This document shows positions 51,303 to 60,754 of a stretch of DNA of 64,000 nucleotides, piece after piece; the first letter of the stretch is position 1; each line of letters begins with the position of its first letter. Source of the stretch: Streptomyces sp. NBC_01723 (GTDB lineage: Bacteria; Actinomycetota; Actinomycetes; Streptomycetales; Streptomycetaceae). Below the pieces are notes generated by a model that saw only the letters and a program-made list of their open reading frames with translations, did not search any database and was not told the DNA's origin. Where the stretch lies: the NCBI RefSeq assembly GCF_036246005.1, contig NZ_CP109171.1, forward strand, positions 8,482,001 through 8,546,000, read 5' to 3'. A program made the translations under genes and the position numbers.

Positions 51303-52534
51303 CGCTTGACCTCGACAATGCTCAGTTCCGGGATGGGGAAGACCAGCCGGCCGCCCCAGTCGTGTACGAAGGACAACTGCTCGACCAGCTCGTCCCGCAG
51401 GTTCCAGGGGAGGACGAGGACGTAGTCCGGCCGGTCGGTGCGGATCTGCTCGGGCGGCAGGATCGGGATGCGGGTGCCCGGGGTGAACCTGCCGTGCTTG
51501 TAGGGGTTGCGGTCGACCGTGTACGGCAGCAGGTCGGGCCGGATGCCGCAGTGGTTGAGCAGGGTGTTGCCCTTGCCCGGCGCGCCGTAGCCGACCACGG
51601 TCTCGCCGCGCTCGGCCGCCTCGATGAGGAAGCGCAGCAGGTCCCGGCGCACCTTGGCCACCCGGGCGGAGAACTCGGTGTACCCGGACAGCTCCTGCAG
51701 CCCGGCGGCCTTCTCCCGGGCCAGCACGTCGGCCACCCGCCGGGTCGGCTCGCCCGCAACCTCGTCCGGCCGGGCCCACAGCCGGATGGAACCGCCGTGC
51801 GTGGGCAGCAGCTCGACGTCCACGAGGGCGAGCCCGCCGCTCGCCAGCGCCCGGATCGCGGACGCGACCGTGTAGTACTGGAAGTGCTCGTGGTAGATCG
51901 TGTCGTACTGGTTCTCCTCGATCAGCGTCAGCAGGTGCTGCACCTCGATCGAGACCCAGCCGTCGTCGGCGACCAGGGCGCGCAGCCCCTGGGTGAAGCC
52001 GACCACGTCGGGGATGTGCGCGTACACGTTGTTGGCCACGACCAGGTCCGCCGGGCCGTGCTCGGCGCGGACGGCGGTGCCGGTCTCCGGGTCCAGGAAC
52101 GCCGTGAGCGTGGGTACACCCGCCTCCCGCGCCGCGGCGCCGACGTTCACCGAGGGCTCGATGCCCAGGCAGCGGATCCCGCGGTCCGTCACGTGCCTCA
52201 GCAGGTACCCGTCGTTGCTGGCGACCTCGACCACGAAGGCGGCGGGGCCAAGATCCAGCCGCTCCGCTGCGTCGGCGACGAAGGTGCGCGCGTGCTCCAC
52301 CCAGGAGGTCGAGTAGGAGGAGAAGTACGCGTACTGCGTGAACGTCTCCTCAGGCGTGATCAGCGGGGGTATCTGCGCGAGCCAGCAGCCGGTGCAGACC
52401 CGCAGGTGCAGCGGGTACGCGGGCTCCGGTTGGTCGAGCTGGTCCGCGGCGAGAAAGCTCTCGCACGGAGGCGTCGCCCCCAGATCGACGACGCTCTCCA
52501 TCGCCGTCGAGCCGCAGAGTCGGCACCGTGTCAT
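51299..52534 (-). CDS. nucleotide-sugar C-methyltransferase-like SAM enzyme
   Basis: A 411-residue methyltransferase. The N-terminal zinc-binding domain has CRLCGS and CTGCWLAQIPP. The SAM domain has VVEVASNDGYLLRHV and NNVYAHIPDVVGF, and the C-terminal domain has the family's GYGAPGKGNTLLNHCGI. This three-domain layout is that of TylCIII/NovU-type enzymes, which C-methylate 4-keto deoxysugars. A branched methylated sugar in the polymer is the natural inference. The ATG overlaps the GT4 stop, with GGAG directly adjacent. Confidence 0.9.
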   Translation of the reverse strand: MTRCRLCGSTAMESVVDLGATPPCESFLAADQLDQPEPAYPLHLRVCTGCWLAQIPPLITPEETFTQYAYFSSYSTSWVEHARTFVADAAERLDLGPAAFVVEVASNDGYLLRHVTDRGIRCLGIEPSVNVGAAAREAGVPTLTAFLDPETGTAVRAEHGPADLVVANNVYAHIPDVVGFTQGLRALVADDGWVSIEVQHLLTLIEENQYDTIYHEHFQYYTVASAIRALASGGLALVDVELLPTHGGSIRLWARPDEVAGEPTRRVADVLAREKAAGLQELSGYTEFSARVAKVRRDLLRFLIEAAERGETVVGYGAPGKGNTLLNHCGIRPDLLPYTVDRNPYKHGRFTPGTRIPILPPEQIRTDRPDYVLVLPWNLRDELVEQLSFVHDWGGRLVFPIPELSIVEVKR

Positions 52535-53805
52535 CTCCTGCCCCCATCCCCGCTCGCGCGGGTGCCCCGCCGCGAGCCAGTGTTGGTGTTGCCTGCGGTC
52601 GGCGGGCCGTCCCCGCCGCCGGACCGACCCGCGACCGCGGTGCGGTATCCCTCCATCAGGCGTTCCAGCCCGACGGCCGGGCTGAAGCCCTGCTCGTAGC
52701 GGAGCCGGGCCGCCCGTCCCATCTCCCGGTTGCGGGACGCCTCGGCCGTGATCCGGCGCAGGCACGAGGCGAGCGAGGCGGGCTCGCCCGGCCGGTGCAG
52801 CAGCCCGCTCACCCCGTCCTCGACGAGTTCGACGAAGGCGCCGTGACCTGCGGCGACGGCCGGGACCCCCGCGGCCATCGCCTCCACGACCACCAGGCCG
52901 AACGCCTCCAGCCAGGTGGACGGCGCGACCACGGCGACCGACCGCGCGACGGCCTCCCGGCACTGGGCCGGGTCGTACAGCCCGACGTACCGCACGTCGT
53001 CCCGGCCCGCCGCCCAGGCGGCCACCTCCCGCTCCAGCGGCCCCGCGCCGGCGATCACGAGCGGTACGCCCACACCACCACCGGCGGTGATCTCGTCCCA
53101 CGCGGCCATGAGCAGCCGCACGCCCTTGGCTTCCGCGAGGCGGCCGAGGAAGAGGAGGTGCTCGCCGGGGCCCGTCCGTCGGGCGACGGGGTCGGGCACG
53201 AAGTTGTGCTTCACCGACAGCCGTTCGGCCGGCATGCCCGCTCCCACCAGCACGTCGCGCTGCGCCGCGGAGATGCAGAAGAACCGCTCCACGCCGGACC
53301 ACCAGCGCCGCCGGTTGACCGACATGCTGACCGCGAGCGGCACCGTCGCCAGCCGGGAGTTCCGGTAGCAGCCGTGCCGGACCGCGGGCAGCGGACCGGA
53401 CCCGACGCACTCGGTGCACGGCCGGCCGTCCCGCTGCAGGGTGCCGGGCGGGCACACCTGGGTGTAGTTGTGCAGCGTGGCGACGGCGGGCACACCCGCG
53501 TCGGCACAGGCGGCCAGCACCGCCGGCGACAGGAGCGGGAAGACGTTGTGGATGTGCACCACGTCCGGCCGTTCGGCACGGAGCCGCGCGGTGAGCTCCG
53601 CCCGCACCGCCGGATTCCACGGCACGAGGAGCGGTACCGCGACCTTGCCCGGCAGCGACCGGGCGGCGATCTCGTCGCTGCGCCGCTCGAACAACTCGAC
53701 CCGGTGTCCGGCCCCGCGCAGCAGCGCCACCTCCTGGTCGACGACCTTGTTCTCCCCGCTCGGCTGCGCCGAGGCGTAGCGGTTGTGCGCCACGAGGACG
53801 TGCAT
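52531..53805 (-). CDS. family 4 glycosyltransferase
   Basis: A 424-residue GT-B retaining glycosyltransferase. The N-lobe begins with VLVAHNRYASAQPSGENKVV and includes TLHNYTQVCPPGTLQRDGRPC; the C-lobe has HLLFLGRLAEAKGVRLLMAA and the donor-binding EAFGLVVVEAMAAGVPAVA. The C-terminus is a Gly/Arg/Ser-rich tail that is probably disordered. It starts 1 nt after the Wzy stop. Confidence 0.92.
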   Translation of the reverse strand: MHVLVAHNRYASAQPSGENKVVDQEVALLRGAGHRVELFERRSDEIAARSLPGKVAVPLLVPWNPAVRAELTARLRAERPDVVHIHNVFPLLSPAVLAACADAGVPAVATLHNYTQVCPPGTLQRDGRPCTECVGSGPLPAVRHGCYRNSRLATVPLAVSMSVNRRRWWSGVERFFCISAAQRDVLVGAGMPAERLSVKHNFVPDPVARRTGPGEHLLFLGRLAEAKGVRLLMAAWDEITAGGGVGVPLVIAGAGPLEREVAAWAAGRDDVRYVGLYDPAQCREAVARSVAVVAPSTWLEAFGLVVVEAMAAGVPAVAAGHGAFVELVEDGVSGLLHRPGEPASLASCLRRITAEASRNREMGRAARLRYEQGFSPAVGLERLMEGYRTAVAGRSGGGDGPPTAGNTNTGSRRGTRASGDGGRR

Positions 53806-53806
53806 C

Positions 53807-55048
53807 TCAGGTCACCTCCGGTGTGCTGCGGGCCCATCGCGGGACGTGTCGGTCGGGGGCTCCCGGCGCCGGGAGGGGAGTGGCCGCCGAGGCGGGAGTC
53901 GCCAGCAGCGACGCGGCCACGGCCAGGTGCAGCAGATACGGCGAGGCGTCGCCCAGCCCTGCCTCGGTGTACGACGCGATCGCGCAGTAGCTGATCAGGA
54001 AGATCGCGCAGGCCCTCGACAGCGAGGGCGGCCGCAGCAACGCGACGGCGCCCAGGACGACGACCATGCCCGCGACGAGTGCCACACCGGTCACGCCCTG
54101 TTCGTGGTAGACGGCCAGCCAGCTGTTGTCGATCGGCAGCCCGCCGAACGACTTGTCGCCCAGGCCCGCCCCGAACAGGTACTCCGAAGTCGTCCGGGGA
54201 GCCGCCAGCAGGGCGTCCCAGACCTTGGCCCGCCCCGTGAGGCTGGTGAAGTTCTCCTCGCTCTGGCCGCGCAGGAACCACGCGTGCAGCGCGGAGCCGA
54301 ACACCACCGCCGCCAGCGCGGCGCACCCCACCGCCCGGATGAAGAACCGCCGGGCGGCGGCGCTGGTCAGGACGAGCGAGCCGATCGCCAGGGCCAGCCC
54401 GACGAGCAGACCGAGCGTGGCGGTCCGGGTATGGGTCAGCATGAGCAGGACGAGTGCCGGCACGACGATCACCGCCGCACTGGTCCGGTCGGTCCGGTGG
54501 CCGAGCACGAGCAGCACGGTCAGGCCGATGACCACCGCGGCGTACTGTCCGATCTGCGGCGGGGTGAGCGGCCACAGAGCGCCGACCAGCCGCCCGCCGT
54601 ACAGGTCGGGCAGGGCCGTACCCGGTGAGACGACCGCGCCGGCGGCCACCGTCCCGAGGACCGCCACATACATCCGGACGTGGTGCCGGACGAACGTCGT
54701 GCCGCCGTCCCACCAGCGGCTGAGCAGCCACAAGGTGGCGAGGAAGAGCGCCAGCCGGGCGCAGCGGAACAACGCGCCGAACCCGGACTCCAGGCTCAGG
54801 CTGGAGATCACGCTCGGCACCAGCAGCAGGGTGAGCAGGAGGAGGAAGGAGCTCGCCCGGACCCGCAGCCGGAGGTTGACCACGAGCGCCAGCGCGAACG
54901 CGGCGACCAGCGCGCCCATGGTGACCATCTGGATGAGGGAGCGCGGGAGCGGCACGATGGTCACCGCCCCGGTGGAACCCAGCGTGTTGAGGACCAGCAG
55001 CCCCCAGACCGTCGCCACGGTCCTCGGCGTGGTGTGCTCGGTGGCCAT
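53807..55048 (-). CDS. O-antigen ligase/Wzy polymerase-like membrane protein
   Basis: A 413-residue protein with about 11-12 helices and a periplasmic loop near FLFGAGLGDKSFGGLPIDNSWL. The G-x-G and D/N-S pattern in this loop is typical of Wzy/O-antigen ligase family members. It would polymerise flipped repeat units. The ATG at 55048 is 1 nt after the upstream stop; an ATG 21 nt further up is less likely. Confidence 0.85.
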   Translation of the reverse strand: MATEHTTPRTVATVWGLLVLNTLGSTGAVTIVPLPRSLIQMVTMGALVAAFALALVVNLRLRVRASSFLLLLTLLLVPSVISSLSLESGFGALFRCARLALFLATLWLLSRWWDGGTTFVRHHVRMYVAVLGTVAAGAVVSPGTALPDLYGGRLVGALWPLTPPQIGQYAAVVIGLTVLLVLGHRTDRTSAAVIVVPALVLLMLTHTRTATLGLLVGLALAIGSLVLTSAAARRFFIRAVGCAALAAVVFGSALHAWFLRGQSEENFTSLTGRAKVWDALLAAPRTTSEYLFGAGLGDKSFGGLPIDNSWLAVYHEQGVTGVALVAGMVVVLGAVALLRPPSLSRACAIFLISYCAIASYTEAGLGDASPYLLHLAVAASLLATPASAATPLPAPGAPDRHVPRWARSTPEVT

Positions 55049-55049
55049 C

Positions 55050-56570
55050 TCAACCACCGTCCCGAGCACGGAAGGTACTGCCCTCGTCCTGCCGGTACGG
55101 CATGCCCTGCCACTGTCCGGCGTCGAGGGTACGGCTCGGGTCGTGGGCGACGAACGTCCACGCGCCGAGGTAGACGTTGTCGTACCAGCGGTTGTGCTGC
55201 TCGCCGGTGATCGCCTCCGCCACCCGCTCGCCCTGGTACGGCGACCAGTCCGGGTAGGTGCCGTAGTTGGCCAGTACCGCCATCCGGTCGCAGAGCGCCG
55301 TGCAGTCGACGACGGACTTGTCCAGCACGAAGCGGTTGTCGTGGATGTCCACCCGCTGGGTCTTCCACCGGCAGTCGGCGTACAGCGGTGCGGTGGCGAT
55401 CGCCGGCTGTGCGCACCGGTCGGTGTCCTTCACCAGGAGCGTGCACTCACCGGAGGAGGTGTTGGCCGGGCTGTTGCAGAACCGGTCGGCGTTCTCCCAC
55501 AGCGTGATCCCGGACCAGTTGTTCTCCAGCGTGTTGCCGTAGATCTCGATCCTGTCCGTGCGGGCCCGGATCCGCGGTTCGCCGCCGGACTCGGACACGT
55601 AGACGGTCGCGAGCGGGAAGCTGTCGCCGCGGTCGGCGTACCTGCGGCCCTCGACCCAGTTGTTGCGCCGGATCGTGTTCTTGCGGACTACGGCGTTGTA
55701 GCTGGTCTCGTAGATCAGCGCGGCTCCGTCGTTGGCCTCCAGCACGTTGCCCTCGATGCGGAAGTCGTTGTTGTTGGTGTCCGCCCACAGTCCGGCTCCG
55801 CGGTTGTCGTGCACCCAGTTGCCGCGGACGTCGGCGCCGTCGACGGCCCAGAACTTGACGCCTCCGGTGCAGCCGCAGCCCGGCCGCCGACGCTCCCAGT
55901 CGTCCCTGTTGTTGCCCACGATCTCGTTGCCCTCGACCACCAGGCCGGTGATGCCGCCGCCGCCCTTGTACGCGTTCATGCCGTACTGGCCGTTGTCGCG
56001 CAGACAGCTGGCGCGGACCCGCTGGCGGGCACCGGCCATCAGCCCGGCACCGGAGTTGTGCTGGATCGTCGCGTGCTCGATCACCCACCCGTCGGCGGAG
56101 TCGTGGTTGACCACGCCCTCGTCGTGCGGCGCGACGAACCCCTGCACGGTCAGGTGGCGGATGGTCACGTCGCGGGCGGTGCCGCCGAACGCGTACTGGT
56201 TGGTCCTCCGGCCGTCGAGCACCGCGCCCGGGGCACCGAGATAGCGGTTCCCCTCCTTGGGGACGACCTGCGCGTAACGGTCCGGCTGGAGCCGGTGGGT
56301 GCCCGGACTCAGCCAGAACGTGGTGTTCGGCGGACTCTTCCTGGTCTTCGCGGCCAGATCGCCGGCGACCGCGGGGTCCACCGTCACCGCGCCCGCGGGC
56401 GCCTTCGCGGGTCCGGCGGCCGGCTCGGCGCACACGCGGGCCACCGACGCGGTCGGTGCGGCGGTCGGCTTCGGCCGCGCGGCCTGCGTGCTCTCACAGC
56501 CGGTCACCGCCAGCAGGGTCAGCGCCAGCGGTGCGGCAGGCAACGCCCAGCGCCGCCACTTGATCCCCAC
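55050..56570 (-). CDS. secreted lipoprotein with right-handed parallel beta-helix
   Basis: A 506-residue exported protein. The signal peptide ends in LLAVTGCES (lipid-anchored Cys). After a Pro/Ala linker, repeated beta-helix rungs occur throughout (IRHLTVQGF, WVIEHATIQHNSGAGL, VVEGNEIVGNN, VRGNWVHDNRGAGLW, RIEGNVLEAND, VVRKNTIRRNN, EIYGNTLENNWSGI, DIHDNRFVL). This fold is common to polysaccharide lyases and epimerases. The GTG 56570 follows AGGGGG. It may process or anchor the polymer outside the cell. Confidence 0.85.
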   Translation of the reverse strand: MGIKWRRWALPAAPLALTLLAVTGCESTQAARPKPTAAPTASVARVCAEPAAGPAKAPAGAVTVDPAVAGDLAAKTRKSPPNTTFWLSPGTHRLQPDRYAQVVPKEGNRYLGAPGAVLDGRRTNQYAFGGTARDVTIRHLTVQGFVAPHDEGVVNHDSADGWVIEHATIQHNSGAGLMAGARQRVRASCLRDNGQYGMNAYKGGGGITGLVVEGNEIVGNNRDDWERRRPGCGCTGGVKFWAVDGADVRGNWVHDNRGAGLWADTNNNDFRIEGNVLEANDGAALIYETSYNAVVRKNTIRRNNWVEGRRYADRGDSFPLATVYVSESGGEPRIRARTDRIEIYGNTLENNWSGITLWENADRFCNSPANTSSGECTLLVKDTDRCAQPAIATAPLYADCRWKTQRVDIHDNRFVLDKSVVDCTALCDRMAVLANYGTYPDWSPYQGERVAEAITGEQHNRWYDNVYLGAWTFVAHDPSRTLDAGQWQGMPYRQDEGSTFRARDGG

Positions 56571-56578
56571 GCGGCCCC

Positions 56579-58555
56579 CTAGCCGTGGAACCTGAGTACG
56601 GTGGTGAACCCCTCGGCCCCGTCGGAGAAGCCGGTGCCGACGAGCGTCGTGGCGGGTTCCTTGCGCCCGAAACCGGGGGAGTACCAGCCCAGCGGCGGAT
56701 CGGTCTCGCCGCGATGCGCGCGCCAGCTCAGCTCCCCGGGCAGGTCGAGCACGGCGGAGCGCTCCGCGCCGTCCCGGGTCCAGCTGAGGGAGGCCCGGCT
56801 CCCCGTCAGGTCGGCGGCGATCGCCGGACCGAGGTGGAAGGCCAGCCGCACGGACCGGCGCGGGCCGCGCACCTCGTCGACCACCTTCAGCTCCCGGCTC
56901 GGGGCCGTCAGCTCCACGCGGCGGCGGTGCACGGAGCGCTGGTATCCGTCGTGCTCGGCGCACCAGCGGGCCGTCCCCCCGTCCAGGGCCCCGGACGGGT
57001 CCGCGACCAGCACCCGGCTGCGGGCGTGCCGGGTCCACAGGAACGGGCCGCCGGAGACGGACTGGTCGGCGTCGTCCAGCTGCAGGGTGTTGTGACCGAG
57101 CGTCGACCGGAAGTACCGCCGCCACACGGGTTGCCCGTGGTAGCAGAACGTCCCGGGGTCGGCGAGCACGTCGACGCCGTCCTGCCGGACCTCCACGGAC
57201 AGCGCGTCCGCGTGCGCGTGCGCGGCGATGGACAGGAAGCCGTGCGGACCCCCGTCGCAGCGGCACCAGATCCCGGCCGGTCCGCGCAGGACGGTGAGCC
57301 CCGCGTCGGCGAAGTGGGCCGGGCGCCTCGCCGGGCGGGCCACCGGGGACACGGCTCCGTCCGTCGGGTACGGCCGGATGAGCGCGGCCAGCATCGGCGT
57401 GCGAACGTCGGTAACGGCCACCTCCGGCCACCAGGCGCGCCGCCCGAACACCGCGTCCCCGGTGGCCAGCAGCGAGCCCCAGCGGTCGGTGCCCGCGCCG
57501 TCCACGACCAGACCGTGGCCGTCGTCGGCGTCCCCTTGCCGCGGCGGCCGCAACCGGTCGTCGACGATCGCCGCGAGCACGTCGGTCATCCGCAGCAGCA
57601 CCAGCCGGACCGTCGGCGGCACCGGCACGTCGGCGAGGTCCGCCTCCGCCAGTGCCGCCAGGCCGAGTTCCAGCACGAGCCCGTGGTACTCCGTGGCCAG
57701 CTCGCGGTTGAGGCCGGACCGGAAGGTGTTGCCCCGCAGGTGCCGCTCGAGGGACCGCAGCGCGTCGGCCCGCAGCCGCGCCGAGGAGGGGAACCACCCG
57801 AAGGCGCAGGACGCCGCGAACTGTCCGGCGGCCTCGGCGATCACGTGGTTGTTGGCCGAAGACCCCCGGCTGGGGAAGGCGGCCAGCCAGCGCTGGTGGT
57901 GCCAGATCTGGTTCAGCGCCACCGGGTTGTCCTCGAACAACTCCGCCGCGCCCGGCCAGCCGTCGAGCAGCCGGCGGACCCACACCCACGACAGCAGCCG
58001 GATCCCCAGCTCGATACCGCTGGTCCAGTGCACCCCGTGCAGCGGCGCGTTCGCCGCCCACCACGACCGCAGATGGTCGCTCACTCGCTCCGCGTACCGC
58101 TCGTCGCCGGTGATCGCGTAGGCGGCGGCGAGCACGGTGAGGTACTGGTGCCGGGACAGCTCCCAGATCTGCTTGATGTCACCGACCACCTCCTCGTCCC
58201 GGTACGGCACCCCGAAGGCATAGCCCCAAGGAGCCCGGCGCCCGGTCTTCGGGTCGTACCACCAGTCCGGGTCGGCCAGGTCGTCGCGGACCACCCCGAA
58301 GTACTCGACGTGCCCGGCCATCAGCCGGTCGGCCTCGGCGACGAGACGTTTCGCGGCGTCCGGCTCCACCGCGGCGACCGTCCCCGCGGGCAGCACCGCG
58401 GTGAACCGGGCGCCGGTCACGGTGGGGCAGTTCGGTGGCGCCGACCGCCAGCGCCGCCTGCGCAGGGCGTCGCCCGCCCGGCCGCCTACCTCCCGCGGCC
58501 CCATCCGGGACAGCCGCCGCAGGTACCAGCCCGGACTCCCCGCGTTCGCAGTCAT
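56579..58555 (-). CDS. heparinase II/III-like polysaccharide lyase family protein
   Basis: A 658-residue protein. An (alpha/alpha) toroid region (about 90-330; YLTVLAAAYAITGDERYAERVSDHLRSWW, WTSGIELGIRLLSWVW, NNHVIAEAAGQFA) is followed by the heparinase II/III beta-sandwich (about 440-650; FLSIAAHAHADALSVEVR, DPGTFCYHG, LGHNTLQLDDADQS). There is no signal peptide. In bacterial polymer operons such proteins act on uronic acid polymers or are needed for their export. ATG 58555 overlaps the preceding stop. Confidence 0.88.
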   Translation of the reverse strand: MTANAGSPGWYLRRLSRMGPREVGGRAGDALRRRRWRSAPPNCPTVTGARFTAVLPAGTVAAVEPDAAKRLVAEADRLMAGHVEYFGVVRDDLADPDWWYDPKTGRRAPWGYAFGVPYRDEEVVGDIKQIWELSRHQYLTVLAAAYAITGDERYAERVSDHLRSWWAANAPLHGVHWTSGIELGIRLLSWVWVRRLLDGWPGAAELFEDNPVALNQIWHHQRWLAAFPSRGSSANNHVIAEAAGQFAASCAFGWFPSSARLRADALRSLERHLRGNTFRSGLNRELATEYHGLVLELGLAALAEADLADVPVPPTVRLVLLRMTDVLAAIVDDRLRPPRQGDADDGHGLVVDGAGTDRWGSLLATGDAVFGRRAWWPEVAVTDVRTPMLAALIRPYPTDGAVSPVARPARRPAHFADAGLTVLRGPAGIWCRCDGGPHGFLSIAAHAHADALSVEVRQDGVDVLADPGTFCYHGQPVWRRYFRSTLGHNTLQLDDADQSVSGGPFLWTRHARSRVLVADPSGALDGGTARWCAEHDGYQRSVHRRRVELTAPSRELKVVDEVRGPRRSVRLAFHLGPAIAADLTGSRASLSWTRDGAERSAVLDLPGELSWRAHRGETDPPLGWYSPGFGRKEPATTLVGTGFSDGAEGFTTVLRFHG

Positions 58556-60738
58556 CGCGCCGCCGCCAACGTGACCGGCGCGCCGCCGGCCAGACTGGTC
58601 CCTACGGCGAGGGTGGCCGTGGTGGTGGCCACCAGCGACTCCAGCGGCACCGGCATCGGCCGGCCGGTCCGCACGGCCCTGATGAACGCGGCCAGTTCGG
58701 CGTTCTGGCCCTTGTCCCGCGCCTTCGGCAACCGGGAACTCACCCACCGCTTCCGGCCGCCGTCGTAGACGGAGGCACGGACGAAGTCGTCGAGCCGCAG
58801 CGCCCGGCCGTCGGCGACCAGGTCCAGCGTCTCCTTGGGGAAGCCGGACGGGCCGGTGGTGAGGTAGCTGATGGTGGCGGTCGAGCCGCCCGGGTAGCCC
58901 AGCACCACCTGGAGGTCCTCGTTTCCGGGCGTCGCCATCGCGTACACCGAGACCGGGTCGGCGTCGAGCAGCCGGCTCGCCGTGTCGATGAAGTGCCCGC
59001 CCTCACCGGCGAACCGGGAGCCCTGGGTGCCTTGTTGGAGGTACCAGCTGCCGTGCTCCAGCCGGCCCGCGTTGACCAGGTAGCGCAGGCTCGCCGGCCC
59101 GGTCCGCGCGCCGAACCGCTCCCGGGCCTCCTGCAGCAGCGGCGCGAACCGGCGGTTGAAGCCCACCTGCAGCCGGTCGTTGCCCGACTCCTCGACCGCC
59201 GCGAGCACGCCGGCCAGCTCGTCCTCGGTCAGCGCCAACGGCTTCTCCACGAACACCGCCTTGCCGGCCAGCAGCGCCCTTCGGGTCAGCTCGGCGTGCG
59301 AGCTGTGCCGGGTGACCACGAACACCGCGTCGATGGACGGGTCGTCGAGCACCGCGTCGAGTTCCGTGGTCGCCTCGGCGAAGCCGAACTTGCGCTGCGC
59401 GTTGGCCGCGGACAGCGCCGTCGTGGTGACGACCGTGGACAACTCGACGCCCTCGCGCTGTGCCAGGTGCGGCAGCAGCATCGACGTCGCGTAGTTCCCG
59501 GCGCCGACGAACGCCAGCCGCACCGACGCCTTGCCGGACCGGGCCGGTGCGGTGGCCCCGCCGGCGCGGCGCACCGCGGGCACGGTCATCTCCGGGGCCA
59601 CCGTCTCCTCCGTGTGTCCGGGGTACCGGAACAGCACGGCCACGGCCTTGAGACCGCCGTCCTTCAGGCGCTGGTACGTCTCGACGGCGTCGTCGAAGTC
59701 GGCCGTGTGGGAGACCAGGGGCTCCACGTCGACGCGACCGCGGGCGACGAGATCGAGGAAGCACGCCAGGTTGCGACGCTCGGTCCAGCGCACATAGCCG
59801 ATCGGGTAGTCGCGCCCCTCCAGTTCGTACTCCGGGTCGTAGCGGCCGGGACCGTACGAGCGGGAGAACCGGACGTCGAGCTCCTTCTCGTAGTACGCGT
59901 TCCAGGGCAGGTCCAGGCTGCACTTGCCGATGTCGACGACCCGGCCGCGGTCCCGGCTCAGCCGGGCGGCCAGCTCGACGGGCTCGTTGCTGCCGCCGCC
60001 CGCGGCCAGGTACACCTGGTCCACACCGTGACCGCCGGTGAGTTCGGCGACGGCGTTCTCCACGGCCGGTGAGGAGGGATCGCCGCAGGCCGCCGCGCCC
60101 AGGCGCTCGGCGAGATCGCAGCGCACCGGGTCGGGGTCGGCCCCGACCACGCGCACCCCCGAAGCGGCCAGCAACTGCACCACCAGCTGACCGATCAGCC
60201 CGAGGCCGATGACCAGCGCCACCTCGCCGAGCTGCGGCTCCCCGCGGCGTACGCCCTGCAACGCGATCGACCCGACGGTGCCGAAGGCGGCGTGCCGCGG
60301 CTCGAGGCCGTCCGGCACCCGGGAGTAGAGGTTCTTCGGGACCCAGTTCACCTCGGCGTGCAGCGCGTGCTCGTTGCCCGCGCACGCCACCACGTCACCC
60401 ACGGACACGTCGTCGATCCCGGCGCCGACCTGCTCGACCACCCCGCACAGCGAGTAGCCGAGCGGCGTGTAGGAGTCCAGCTTGCCCATCACCTTGCGGT
60501 AGGTGGCGGGCACTCCGTTGGTGGCCACGCTCTGCACCACCTTGGCGACCTGGTCCGGCCGGGAGCGGGCCTTGCCGACCATCGACATGCCGGCCTCGGA
60601 CACCTTCATCAGCTCGGTCCCGGTGGAGATCAGCGAGTAGGCGCTCCGCACCAGCACACCGCCCGGCTTGCACCCCGGCACCGGGACGTCGAGCAGCGTC
60701 AGCTCGCCGCTCTTGTAGTTCTGCACAACCTGTTTCAC
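58552..60738 (-). CDS. bi-domain oxidoreductase: zinc-type alcohol dehydrogenase fused to Gfo/Idh/MocA
   Basis: A 728-residue fusion. The N-terminal ~390 residues are an MDR alcohol dehydrogenase (VPVPGCKPGGVLVRSAYSLISTGTE, PLGYSLCGVVEQVG, ALVIGLGLIGQLVVQLL). The rest (from about 400) is a Gfo/Idh/MocA oxidoreductase (RLAFVGAGNYATSMLLPHLA, VFVEKPLALTEDEL, FAGEGGHFIDTASRLLD). This NAD-linked two-domain arrangement occurs with heparinase-like and asparagine synthase genes in polysaccharide clusters, probably for oxidising and re-reducing a nucleotide sugar. There is 16 bp to asnB. Confidence 0.88.
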   Translation of the reverse strand: MKQVVQNYKSGELTLLDVPVPGCKPGGVLVRSAYSLISTGTELMKVSEAGMSMVGKARSRPDQVAKVVQSVATNGVPATYRKVMGKLDSYTPLGYSLCGVVEQVGAGIDDVSVGDVVACAGNEHALHAEVNWVPKNLYSRVPDGLEPRHAAFGTVGSIALQGVRRGEPQLGEVALVIGLGLIGQLVVQLLAASGVRVVGADPDPVRCDLAERLGAAACGDPSSPAVENAVAELTGGHGVDQVYLAAGGGSNEPVELAARLSRDRGRVVDIGKCSLDLPWNAYYEKELDVRFSRSYGPGRYDPEYELEGRDYPIGYVRWTERRNLACFLDLVARGRVDVEPLVSHTADFDDAVETYQRLKDGGLKAVAVLFRYPGHTEETVAPEMTVPAVRRAGGATAPARSGKASVRLAFVGAGNYATSMLLPHLAQREGVELSTVVTTTALSAANAQRKFGFAEATTELDAVLDDPSIDAVFVVTRHSSHAELTRRALLAGKAVFVEKPLALTEDELAGVLAAVEESGNDRLQVGFNRRFAPLLQEARERFGARTGPASLRYLVNAGRLEHGSWYLQQGTQGSRFAGEGGHFIDTASRLLDADPVSVYAMATPGNEDLQVVLGYPGGSTATISYLTTGPSGFPKETLDLVADGRALRLDDFVRASVYDGGRKRWVSSRLPKARDKGQNAELAAFIRAVRTGRPMPVPLESLVATTTATLAVGTSLAGGAPVTLAAAR

Positions 60739-60754
60739 CGAAGTCCTCTTGTCT